A DNA stretch of 21,085 bases, from positions 1-21,085 of the forward strand of contig JACNLN010000072.1 of the NCBI GenBank assembly GCA_014381485.1, written 5' to 3'. How positions within the stretch are numbered: the first letter of the stretch is position 1; every line of letters begins with the position of its first letter. This document shows, piece by piece, positions 1 through 7,046 of this stretch. This DNA is from Fidelibacterota bacterium (GTDB lineage: Bacteria > Fidelibacterota > Marinisomatia > Marinisomatales > CAZVFT01). The notes below the pieces were generated by a model that was given only the letters and a program-made list of their open reading frames with translations, was not told where the DNA came from and made no database searches. Position numbers and translations under genes: made by a program.

Positions 1-690
1 TCTTGTATAGCAATTATGGGAGGGGGAGGAAAAACAGTGCTCCTTAACACACTTGGGAACGAGCTTTACCTCTTTCACGACAGGGTATTACTGACTTCTT
101 TGACTAAGTCCGCATATCATTCTGAACAGAAAGTGATATTTTCCAAGTCAATTGCCAGCGGGAATCTTTCAGAACTATTCAGCCAGTATAATCCTCTCCA
201 TTTGATGCACGCAATGATTCATCCTGAAAAAATTTCTGGTATTTCGGAAGAGAAGTTGTTCGATTATTACAAACAGTCATCCCTCACTATTTTTGAATGT
301 GATGGTGCTCGGAATCTTCCGTTGAAGGCTCATAATGATACAGATCCAACGGTACCTTCTTTCTCAACCCATGTCATTATTCTCGTGGGTACCGATGTCC
401 TCAACACCACTGTGACTGAAGGCAAAGTTCACAGACCTGAACTTTTCAAATCCCTCTGGGGGGTTGATGATGAACGTATTTTAGATATCGAATTTGTAAC
501 GAAAGTGGTTACTACCAAGAAAGGGTATCTATCCAAAATCCCCGAGCACATTCGCCGTATCTACTTTGTAAACAAAGCCGACACCTCAAACGAGAATGCT
601 CGAAAGCTTGCTTTATCCATCTATCGGCGAACAGGATGTTCTACCTTCTATGGAAGTATTCATAAAGGATTCTGGAGACCTGCTCAATGA
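1..690 (+). CDS. yqeC: YqeC-like selenium-dependent hydroxylase accessory protein (5' end cut off)
   Basis: The reading frame is open from base 1, and the first in-frame ATG (16-18) lies inside the P-loop strand, so the real start is upstream of the window. Visible features are a Walker A-like GGGGKT right after that Met, followed by a leucine-rich helix, and an 'ECDGARNLPLK' motif near the middle. That motif matches the E-DGAR-LPLK signature I know from the YqeC family. YqeC proteins are putative NTP-binding accessory factors found with selenium-dependent molybdenum hydroxylases (xanthine dehydrogenase type); their exact reaction is not known. The stop overlaps the ATG of the next small gene (ATGA at 687-690), and a hydantoinase follows, as expected for a purine or hydantoin catabolic cluster. 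Family assignment is fairly sure; the role in selenium cofactor maturation is inferred from family. Confidence 0.8.
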   Translation, partial: SCIAIMGGGGKTVLLNTLGNELYLFHDRVLLTSLTKSAYHSEQKVIFSKSIASGNLSELFSQYNPLHLMHAMIHPEKISGISEEKLFDYYKQSSLTIFECDGARNLPLKAHNDTDPTVPSFSTHVIILVGTDVLNTTVTEGKVHRPELFKSLWGVDDERILDIEFVTKVVTTKKGYLSKIPEHIRRIYFVNKADTSNENARKLALSIYRRTGCSTFYGSIHKGFWRPAQ

Positions 691-903
691 TTCTATTCCT
701 TCATAAATTTGTTGGCAGTACAAAACATTTAACCTGGAAAATTCACCACCAAGAGCCTTGGCGCACGCGGGAAGGACGGGGCTAGTGTATCGTTCTATCT
801 TACTACAAATGCGGATACTTACGCCGACATTTATGTCGGGGCTGAAAACACCAAAATAAATGGCATTTATACCAATTTGACCTTTTCGGAGGGGACTCAG
901 TGA
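687..903 (+). pseudogene. Small unrecognised gene (~71 aa) interrupted by a one-base frameshift
   Basis: An ATG at 687 overlaps the yqeC stop (ATGA) and opens a frame starting MILFLHKFVGSTKHLTW. It ends early at TAG 783-785. From about 781 the next frame reads ASVSFYLTTNADTYADIYVG and runs to TGA 901-903, which overlaps the ATG of the hydantoinase (TGATG). Total length is 3n+1, and removing one G from the GGGG run at 778-781 joins both halves into a coherent protein of about 71 residues. Neither half stands alone well: the second half has no usable start codon. Coupling at both ends argues for a genuine cistron between yqeC and the hydantoinase. I do not recognise the family. The break may be a true inactivating indel, a sequencing or assembly error, or, less likely, programmed frameshifting. 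Confidence 0.6.
888..894 (+). promoter_or_regulatory. Ribosome binding site that decides the hydantoinase start
   Basis: GGAGGGG lies 8 nt before ATG 903 but only 5 nt before the in-frame GTG at 900. Together with the TGATG overlap with the upstream frame, this favours ATG 903 as the start. Confidence 0.6.
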
Positions 904-2264
904 TGAATAAAATTTTATTAAAAAATGGTACCTTAATCCTTCCTGAAACAACTGTGAACAAAGATATTCTCATTCGTGGCGAGACCATATCCGACATTGA
1001 TACTGACCTTCATTCCAAACCGGGAACCGAAGTTGTCGATTGTGCAGGGAAGTTGATATTTCCAGGTATCCTGGATCCGCATACTCATATGGGAATTCCT
1101 ATCAAGGATGGCATTTCTGCAGACAATTTCGAGACAGGGACAAGATCTGCAATTCACGGTGGCGTGACTACAATAATTGATTTTACCATTTTAGAAGAGG
1201 ATCAAACTTTATTTGAAAGTGTAGAAAAACGATTAAAACTGGCTGAATATTCCTATTCTGATTATAGTTTGCATTGCAATATCACACGATTCTCAAAAAA
1301 GTTATTTAATGAAATTCCAAAGTTGATTCAATCTGGCATTATTAGTTTCAAGGTATTTACCACCTACGAAGAAGTTGGAATAATGTTTACCTACGAACAG
1401 ATTGAGGAAGTGGCAAAGATTATTGCAGAACACAGGGGACTTTTGATGGTACACGCTGAGGATAACCGGATTATTCAAAATGCCTTTAAACCGCTTATTT
1501 CCCGGAATCTCACCGAACCCTTATATCACCCGCTCAGTCGTCCCGACACGGCAGAGGCAACGGCAGTTGAACGAATGGTAAATATTTCGATACAAACGGG
1601 TTGTCCGATTTATATCGTTCATCTGAGTTCGGCGAAAGGGTTGAAATGGGCACAGCACCAGGAAAAGGTGTTTGTGGAAACGTGCCCCCAATATCTCCTT
1701 CTTGATGATAGGGTTTACCATCAGGATGATGGGAGGATGTTTGTAACAAGTCCACCTCACCGGAAGACAGAAAATATAAAAGCTTTATGGCAGGGAATAA
1801 TTAACGGTAATATACAGACTATTGGAACAGATCACTGTCCATTTCTCATTTCCGATAAAGAGGTGGGAATCCCTTTTCAAAATATTCCCAACGGGATGGG
1901 GGGTGTAGAGACATTGTTTCCAGTTATGCTGGCTCAGTTCATTCAGAAAGGGCTTGATTTGAGTCTGTTAAGCCGGCTGCTCTCTACCAATGCTGCAAAA
2001 CTGTTCGGCATTTATCCAAGAAAAGGAGCTCTTATCCCCAATGCTGATGCAGACTTGGTGGTTGTGGATCCCCATAAAGTATCCACCGACTGGTTTAATG
2101 ATCTAGTATCTGTTACTGACTGGAACGCCTTCGTTCAGTTTCCTGCCATATTTCCAGAACATGTGTTTCGGAGGGGAGATTGGCTGGTTAAAAATGGAGA
2201 GTTATCGTTATCCTCAAGGGGGATTTTCCTTGCCGGAGATGCGCTGTCATCACATCATTTATAA
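903..2264 (+). CDS. D-hydantoinase / dihydropyrimidinase family amidohydrolase
   Basis: A cyclic amidohydrolase of the dihydropyrimidinase/hydantoinase/allantoinase group that opens cyclic imides to N-carbamoyl amino acids in the cytoplasm. All binuclear metal ligands are visible (numbering from the in-frame GTG at 900): the HTH motif after DP (H61, H63), the carboxylated lysine in SFKVF (K151), H185 in MVHAED, H241 in IVHLSS and D311 in IGTDHCPF. A C-terminal beta domain with ADADLVVVDP follows (about residues 380-454). Length (about 453 aa) is normal. The gene follows yqeC and the broken small gene with TGATG coupling. A hydantoinase-like enzyme (hyuA/ygeZ) also occurs with yqeB/yqeC and xdhD in the E. 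coli purine-catabolic cluster, so a role in ureide or purine ring breakdown is plausible. True substrate (hydantoin, dihydropyrimidine or another imide) is not determinable. Confidence 0.88.
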   Translation: MNKILLKNGTLILPETTVNKDILIRGETISDIDTDLHSKPGTEVVDCAGKLIFPGILDPHTHMGIPIKDGISADNFETGTRSAIHGGVTTIIDFTILEEDQTLFESVEKRLKLAEYSYSDYSLHCNITRFSKKLFNEIPKLIQSGIISFKVFTTYEEVGIMFTYEQIEEVAKIIAEHRGLLMVHAEDNRIIQNAFKPLISRNLTEPLYHPLSRPDTAEATAVERMVNISIQTGCPIYIVHLSSAKGLKWAQHQEKVFVETCPQYLLLDDRVYHQDDGRMFVTSPPHRKTENIKALWQGIINGNIQTIGTDHCPFLISDKEVGIPFQNIPNGMGGVETLFPVMLAQFIQKGLDLSLLSRLLSTNAAKLFGIYPRKGALIPNADADLVVVDPHKVSTDWFNDLVSVTDWNAFVQFPAIFPEHVFRRGDWLVKNGELSLSSRGIFLAGDALSSHHL

Positions 2265-2288
2265 GTCAGATTTAGGAACAGTCAATAG

Positions 2289-2789
2289 CTAATTTTTTCT
2301 AAGCACTACATCTACACAAGTCATAACCATTGATTTTTTCAACTTTTCACTGTTTCTAAACGGATGTCCCCAATTGCCGCTAGTATGACATCCTCCCACC
2401 AACTTGCCATCATCGAAATCAACCATGAGGTAGTGAAGTGATTTTCGATTGATCTCTTCGGCAGCTACCAAGGAGCCCTGCAGGTTACCACCGATAAGAT
2501 ATTCCGGATTTCCTAACTTCCTTATCAACCAGTTGTTTTTCCGAAGGAATCCATTTATTAGTTGAGCATCTCCCACTTTTCCATCTACAAGCCCGTCTGA
2601 ATGAATCCGCAGAGAAAAGAGGAGAGTATCCTGCTGGCACCAGGAGACGATGATCTTTCCTTTTCCCTCCCAGGTACCGATGAATTCCGATGGAGGAATT
2701 ATCCCATTTTTTGCAAGTAGGTTGGATAGACAAAGAGTCAACATGAAAAGAAGATTAAGGGAAACGCTTCTATTTTGTTTTACTAACAA
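2289..2789 (-). CDS. Orphan secreted or periplasmic protein
   Basis: I do not recognise this 166-aa protein. The N-terminus has basic residues followed by a hydrophobic stretch (LLFMLTLCLSNLLA), a likely signal peptide with cleavage near residue 26. The mature part is beta-rich by eye, with the pattern FIGTWEGKG at its start and three cysteines (SWC, GGCH, MTCVD). The start is a TTG at 2789; the only internal ATG (residue 16) would remove the positive part of the signal peptide, so TTG is preferred although no clear Shine-Dalgarno is visible. It is convergent with the hydantoinase (24 nt apart) and downstream of the fad operon on the same strand, separated by about 140 nt with a hairpin. No function is proposed. 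Confidence 0.65.
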   Translation of the reverse strand: MLVKQNRSVSLNLLFMLTLCLSNLLAKNGIIPPSEFIGTWEGKGKIIVSWCQQDTLLFSLRIHSDGLVDGKVGDAQLINGFLRKNNWLIRKLGNPEYLIGGNLQGSLVAAEEINRKSLHYLMVDFDDGKLVGGCHTSGNWGHPFRNSEKLKKSMVMTCVDVVLRKN

Positions 2790-2831
2790 AGGATTGTTGA
2801 AGTCCTACTCCATTAATAAATGAATTTTCCC

Positions 2832-2855
2832 AGAACTCAACCTCATTTGAGTTCT
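2832..2855. other. Perfect 9-bp inverted repeat (hairpin) after the fad operon
   Basis: AGAACTCAA (2832-2840) and TTGAGTTCT (2847-2855) form a perfect stem with a 6-nt loop between the end of fadN and the start of the orphan secreted gene. It is placed as a terminator for the minus-strand operon would be, but no run of T follows on that strand, so it may be a processing hairpin or a protein-binding site instead. Confidence 0.45.
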
Positions 2856-2929
2856 AATATCTGTTGTTAAAAAGTGTATATGTAAAACTCGATCAAGACG
2901 TTATGTTTTGCGCGAGAACCAAAGCCTTT

Positions 2930-5278
2930 TTAATTTCTTAGCGGTTTCCCCTTTTTCAACATGAACCGGATTCGATCGTGAGTTAACGGTTCTCCAGCCA
3001 GGGAAAGAAAAACTTCTCGCTCAATGTCCAGCATATACTGCTCATCAACCTTTTTAGTGAATCCGCCTTTATCTCCACCTGTCAAGACATAAGCCAGTTT
3101 GTTCCCGATGAGCTCATCATGTGCAGAAATTGTCCCTTTGAGTTTAAACCCTTTTATAACGGTTTTCATGGCAGTCCGACCTCCTATTCCAGGGAGTTTC
3201 AGATCGTCTCGATATTGAGGAGGTTCGTAACCGTCTATCAGTTCGAGGGCTTTCTGTTTGGCGGCCCAGATTCGCTGATCGTTATTGAGAATCACGGTAT
3301 CTGTTTTCAAGAGATACCCGTGGAATTTTGCTTCATCGGCACTGGTAGCCACTTTAGCAAAGCCGATGGTCTCGAAGGCTTTTTGTGCAATCTGAAATGG
3401 ATTTCGGACTTTACCGCCTGCATTCTCCGTGAGGTTCATAATTAATCGTAGATTTCCACCCGCTCCGGGAATGAGTCCAACGCCCACTTCCACAGCACCG
3501 ATGTAGAGTTCAGCAGCTGCGACTCTGTGCGCTGCGGGAGCGATGAATTCAAATCCTCCACCGAGTGTAAGATGATGGGGAGCAGCTACAACTGGAGCTT
3601 TTGAAAAGCGAATTCTCTGGGTAAGGTCCTGAAACCCTTTTACCGTTGTTTCAAGTCGATCGTATTCTTCGGCATCACACATCTGGATAATGGAAGCGAG
3701 GTTAGCTCCAGCACAGAAATTCGGACCCTGGTGGCCTAAAACCATAGCTTTGTATTTCCCAGCGTCTAAAAGATCCAGACCTTTGGATATCATTTCCAGG
3801 ATGGAGCCATCGATGGGATTTAAAGTTGGCTGAAGAATGGAATGATATTCCACATTCAGTACTCCATCCCCGAGATCAATCAGGCTGGCACTCCAATGTT
3901 TTTCGATGAGATTTCCTTTTGATTTTTCCAGATTCAGGTTAATCATCTTCTCACCGACAGGTTCAACCTTGATCTGTTTTGTTGGAATATCATAGTAGGT
4001 GTGGTTGCCATTTTTGGTCTCATAGAAAGTTTTCCGTCCGGAAGAGAGCATCTCTTTAATCCACTGAGGGACTTTTTTATCGTCCTCTTTCATTCGTTTT
4101 ACGGATTTTTCCACCCCTATGGCATCCCACGATTCAAATGGACCCAATTCCCAGCCGAAGCCCCATTTGAGAGCGTTATCAATGTTTACCACGTCATCGC
4201 TGATTTCTGGTATCCGATTTGCAGTATAGATTAATGTCTGGGATATGAGTTCCCAGAAAAATTTTCCAGCTTTATCGTCACTGTAAACCATAGCGGTAAT
4301 TTTTTCACCAGTATCTTGATGATCTTTTGCTAAACGGAATCCGTCAAATCGAACTCTCTTTTGAGGTGTGTACTCCCCAGTCTTAAAATTTAAAGAGAGT
4401 ATATTCTTATCCACCTTCTTATAAAATCCCGCTTTTGTTTTCTGACCGAGTCGACCCGATTCAATCAGGTCAGTGAGAATTTTAGGAGATATGAAAATGT
4501 CGCGTTGTTCATCTTCCTCTCCTTTATCATAGCTGGTTTTTGCCACGTGAGCCAGAGTATCCAATCCAACCAAATCAGATGTTCGGTAAGTGGCACTCTT
4601 GGGACGACCAACGATGGTACCGGTGAGCTTATCTACCTCTTCCACAGTCAGGTTCATCTCTTCGGTAAGCTTCAGTGAAAGCATCATACCGAAGACACCG
4701 ATACGGTTTGCGATAAAATTGGGAGTATCTTTTGCATGGACGATCCCTTTTCCAAGAACGTTCTCTCCAAAATCTGCAATACCCTGATAGATTGCATCAT
4801 CTGTCAGTTCTCCTTTTACAAGTTCCAGAAGACGCATATATCGAGGGGGGTTGAAAAAGTGTGTAATCATAAAGCGACTTTTAAACTTGTCTGGGAGAAA
4901 GTTGACCAGATCAGATAGTGGAAGTCCGGACGTGTTAGAAGTGATAATAACACTGTCCTTAAGATGAGGAGTGATATTTTTATATACTTTCTCTTTGATA
5001 TCCATCCGTTCAGCCACAGCTTCCAATACCCAGTTGACTTCTTTTAATCTTTCGATATGATCATCGTAGTTGCAGGGAGTAATGAATTTGGCATTTTTTG
5101 GTTTGTAGAGAGGAGCTGGTTTAAGTTTTGTTAGATTTTCCAATCCTTTTTCTGCCAGTTCCTGGGTAATATCATAGAGAAGTGAGGGGATGCCGGCATT
5201 GGCAAAGTGACCAGCCAGCTGAGCTCCCATGACTCCCGCTCCAAGAACTGCAACTTTTTCAATTTTTTCAGACATCAT
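2930..5278 (-). CDS. fadN: 3-hydroxyacyl-CoA dehydrogenase / enoyl-CoA hydratase (FadN type)
   Basis: Bifunctional beta-oxidation enzyme: hydrates enoyl-CoA and oxidises 3-hydroxyacyl-CoA with NAD. Domain order is dehydrogenase first, hydratase last, as in FadN and unlike E. coli FadB. The Rossmann motif is VLGAGVMG (residues 11-18). The dehydrogenase catalytic pair is H140 in THFFNP and E152. SNTSGLP and PNFIANRIG are also typical. The crotonase part starts near residue 450 and keeps the oxyanion glycines (CAGAN; GGG 573-575) and both catalytic glutamates (E577, E597, the latter before GLIPGAGG). Length 782 aa fits FadN. Two ATGs occur in tandem; GGAG lies 3 nt before the first and 6 nt before the second, so 5275 is the likelier start. 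It is the last gene of the minus-strand operon and is separated from fadA by the four-helix-bundle cassette. Confidence 0.93.
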   Translation of the reverse strand: MMSEKIEKVAVLGAGVMGAQLAGHFANAGIPSLLYDITQELAEKGLENLTKLKPAPLYKPKNAKFITPCNYDDHIERLKEVNWVLEAVAERMDIKEKVYKNITPHLKDSVIITSNTSGLPLSDLVNFLPDKFKSRFMITHFFNPPRYMRLLELVKGELTDDAIYQGIADFGENVLGKGIVHAKDTPNFIANRIGVFGMMLSLKLTEEMNLTVEEVDKLTGTIVGRPKSATYRTSDLVGLDTLAHVAKTSYDKGEEDEQRDIFISPKILTDLIESGRLGQKTKAGFYKKVDKNILSLNFKTGEYTPQKRVRFDGFRLAKDHQDTGEKITAMVYSDDKAGKFFWELISQTLIYTANRIPEISDDVVNIDNALKWGFGWELGPFESWDAIGVEKSVKRMKEDDKKVPQWIKEMLSSGRKTFYETKNGNHTYYDIPTKQIKVEPVGEKMINLNLEKSKGNLIEKHWSASLIDLGDGVLNVEYHSILQPTLNPIDGSILEMISKGLDLLDAGKYKAMVLGHQGPNFCAGANLASIIQMCDAEEYDRLETTVKGFQDLTQRIRFSKAPVVAAPHHLTLGGGFEFIAPAAHRVAAAELYIGAVEVGVGLIPGAGGNLRLIMNLTENAGGKVRNPFQIAQKAFETIGFAKVATSADEAKFHGYLLKTDTVILNNDQRIWAAKQKALELIDGYEPPQYRDDLKLPGIGGRTAMKTVIKGFKLKGTISAHDELIGNKLAYVLTGGDKGGFTKKVDEQYMLDIEREVFLSLAGEPLTHDRIRFMLKKGKPLRN

Positions 5279-5299
5279 TTTCTCCTTTGGTTAAAATAT

Positions 5300-5714
5300 G
5301 AAATCAGAGATCAGATTTATGAGATTGAGTTTTGTTTTTACTTGATTTTACAATTGAAACGAAAATTGAAACTAATTCATTTGTCTCTTGCAATAGATTG
5401 ATAAGTTTGTTTTCTCCTACGATTTTGGAGTCTTTCAATAGCTCAAGCCACAGCATTGATTCATCTGTTTCCTCAATTACAATACCGAGCTTTGCAATGA
5501 ACTCTTTTTTTGAACGCGCCCGAAAGGCTGATCTTGTGTTTGCAGCTACCGAAGTTCCAGAACGAATCAATTGCCGTCCTATTGCTGTTGCTTCTGTAGT
5601 TTTTGGTAGAGAAGAAACCAGCCTGATTATTCTTAGGGCGTAATTTTTTGTCCTGTCCTGCAGAGATTTGTATTCTTTCATCAATGTTTTTTCCATCTGA
5701 AAATCTCTGATTTC
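5300..5714. repeat. Inverted repeats bounding the four-helix-bundle gene
   Basis: GAAATCAGAGAT at 5300-5311 is matched by its exact reverse complement at 5703-5714 (12 bp). A second, shifted pairing of 9 bp exists: GAGATCAGA 5307-5315 against TCTGATCTC 5713-5721. The arms enclose the whole four-helix-bundle gene, and the left arm contains its stop codon. In the fad transcript they could pair into a stem with the gene in the loop, the geometry of intervening sequences in 23S rRNA genes that carry such proteins. Confidence 0.7.
5304..5696 (-). CDS. Four-helix-bundle protein (S23/23S-rRNA intervening-sequence family)
   Basis: A 130-aa basic, all-helical protein. The signature stretch IGRQLIRSGTSVAANTRSA (near residue 39) and KKEFIAKLGIVIEETDES (near 63) are typical of the four-helix-bundle family first seen in ORFs within 23S rRNA intervening sequences, and related in fold to the Avd accessory protein of diversity-generating retroelements. 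Its function is unknown; family members are thought to bind nucleic acid. The frame extends upstream to 5792 inside fadA, but the family homology begins at Met 5696 (MEKTL); no good Shine-Dalgarno precedes it, and Met 5681 is an alternative. It lies between fadA and fadN in the same direction, flanked by inverted repeats, and has no evident link to fatty-acid metabolism. It looks like a later insertion. Confidence 0.85.
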   Translation of the reverse strand: MEKTLMKEYKSLQDRTKNYALRIIRLVSSLPKTTEATAIGRQLIRSGTSVAANTRSAFRARSKKEFIAKLGIVIEETDESMLWLELLKDSKIVGENKLINLLQETNELVSIFVSIVKSSKNKTQSHKSDL

Positions 5715-5727
5715 TGATCTCCTATTT

Positions 5728-6861
5728 CTAATCTCTTTTGATGATGGTCGCAATTCCCTGTCCGCTTCCGATACACATGGTGGCAAGTCCAACGTGAGTG
5801 TCCTGCTGTTCCATTACGCCGATAAGGGTGGTCAATATCCGGGCTCCTGAACAACCTAAAGGATGTCCCAGGGCAATAGCTCCACCATTCAGATTAATTT
5901 TATCTAAATCCCATCCACCAGTACGAATTACATACAGGGATTGAGCTGCAAAAGCTTCATTCAATTCAATGGTTTCGATATCGTCCATGGTCATATCAGC
6001 TTTTTTCAATGCTTTTTCCGTAGCAGGGAGGGGTCCCATTCCCATGCGAGTCCAATCCACACCAGCAACAGCACGACTAACTACCTCAGCACGTACTTGA
6101 AGTCCATGTTTTTTTGCGAAGTCCTCACTGGTGATAAGAATGGCAGCAGCTCCTTTGGTAATGGGACTGCTGGTGGCAGGAGTAATGGTTCCATCGGCAA
6201 GGAAAGCTGGTTTTAGGCTTTTGATTTTCTCAACATCTGGTTCCCTGGGACCTTCGTCATTATCCACAACTGTTCCATCTTCAAGGTTTATTGGAATGAT
6301 TTCGTTATCAAAATTCCCTTCTGCCTGAGCTTTCAGAGCCTTAGTATGAGAGGCAATGGTAAATTCTTCCTGATCCTCCCGGGAGATATCAAGGTCTTTC
6401 GCAAGAATTTCTGCTGTTTCTCCCATTCCGATGTAAAATTCCTGTTGAGCCAGCTCAGGATGAAAATCGGGCACAAACCCACCCATAGGAACGGAGAACA
6501 TATCCTCAACCCCAGCTGCAATACCAACATCAATGTCTCCACTCTCAATGGCGGTACTGAGTTGATGAAGAGCGTCCATGGAAGACCCACAGAACCTATT
6601 GACAACCTTTCCACCCACCTCTTTTGGAAGTCCAGCGAGGATGGCGACGGATCGTCCCATAATCATTCCCTGTGGTCCTTCAGGAAAAGCACATCCGAGG
6701 GCTAAATCTTCTACCATTTCTGGTTTTACATCCGGGTTTCGTTCCATCAACCCTTTTACCACCTGGGCAGCAATATCATCCATTCGAATATCAAGAAGTT
6801 TCCCATTTTTTACTCCAATGGGGGAACGTACGGCATCGATGATAACAGATTTTCTACACAT
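5728..6861 (-). CDS. fadA: Acetyl-CoA acyltransferase (3-ketoacyl-CoA thiolase)
   Basis: Last step of beta-oxidation: cleaves 3-ketoacyl-CoA with CoA to acetyl-CoA and a shortened acyl-CoA. The nucleophile is C91 in NRFCGSSM. The NEAFA motif (N301) is followed by the catalytic H333 in GGAIALGHPLGCSGAR and C363 in CIGSGQG. The ATSSPITKGAAA segment (about 229-240) matches the FadA type (ATSS in place of the AANSS of biosynthetic thiolases). Length of 377 aa is slightly short but complete. A strong AGGAGG lies just before ATG 6861. Neighbours are the acyl-CoA dehydrogenase upstream (185-nt gap carrying a hairpin and a dispersed repeat) and the four-helix-bundle cassette then fadN downstream. Confidence 0.93.
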   Translation of the reverse strand: MCRKSVIIDAVRSPIGVKNGKLLDIRMDDIAAQVVKGLMERNPDVKPEMVEDLALGCAFPEGPQGMIMGRSVAILAGLPKEVGGKVVNRFCGSSMDALHQLSTAIESGDIDVGIAAGVEDMFSVPMGGFVPDFHPELAQQEFYIGMGETAEILAKDLDISREDQEEFTIASHTKALKAQAEGNFDNEIIPINLEDGTVVDNDEGPREPDVEKIKSLKPAFLADGTITPATSSPITKGAAAILITSEDFAKKHGLQVRAEVVSRAVAGVDWTRMGMGPLPATEKALKKADMTMDDIETIELNEAFAAQSLYVIRTGGWDLDKINLNGGAIALGHPLGCSGARILTTLIGVMEQQDTHVGLATMCIGSGQGIATIIKRD

Positions 6862-6898
6862 AGTTTACCTCCTAAAGATTCTAAAAGTGGTTTGGAGT

Positions 6899-6936
6899 AA
6901 AATGATGTATCCCGACAGTTCGGGAGGAATCATTTT
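6899..6936 (-). terminator. Two-part hairpin between the dehydrogenase and fadA
   Basis: AAAATGAT (6899-6906) pairs with ATCATTTT (6929-6936), and inside it TCCCGA (6910-6915) pairs with TCGGGA (6920-6925) around CAGT. On the minus strand the stem ends in TTTT, so partial termination or mRNA processing between the two genes is possible. No promoter is evident in the roughly 38 nt before fadA. It may equally be a dispersed palindromic repeat. Confidence 0.45.
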
Positions 6937-7005
6937 TCTACTACAGATATTTCTTTCACGTCGTTTACACATTCCTAAATATAATCGAATTTTATCTGCC
7001 AACTT

Positions 7006-7023
7006 AACGTTTCACAATGATTA
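7006..7023 (+). repeat. Dispersed repeat, copy A (18 bp identical to 10459-10476)
   Basis: AACGTTTCACAATGATTA is found here and at 10459-10476, about 3.4 kb away. In both places a TTCAT...ATTGTACT sequence follows within about 30 nt, and weaker similarity precedes it. This marks the gap between the dehydrogenase and fadA as a site where the same family of intergenic repeat has landed. Confidence 0.6.
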
Positions 7024-7046
7024 CACGTTGTTTCATCATTGTACTC

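Noticed and set aside
613..951. Minus-strand frame opposite yqeC and the small coupled gene
   Set aside because: Plus-strand coupling and codon pattern explain the region; the minus product has no recognisable feature.
5697..5792. N-terminal extension of the four-helix-bundle frame into fadA
   Set aside because: The added residues come from the inverted-repeat flank and the end of fadA, and family similarity starts at Met 5696.
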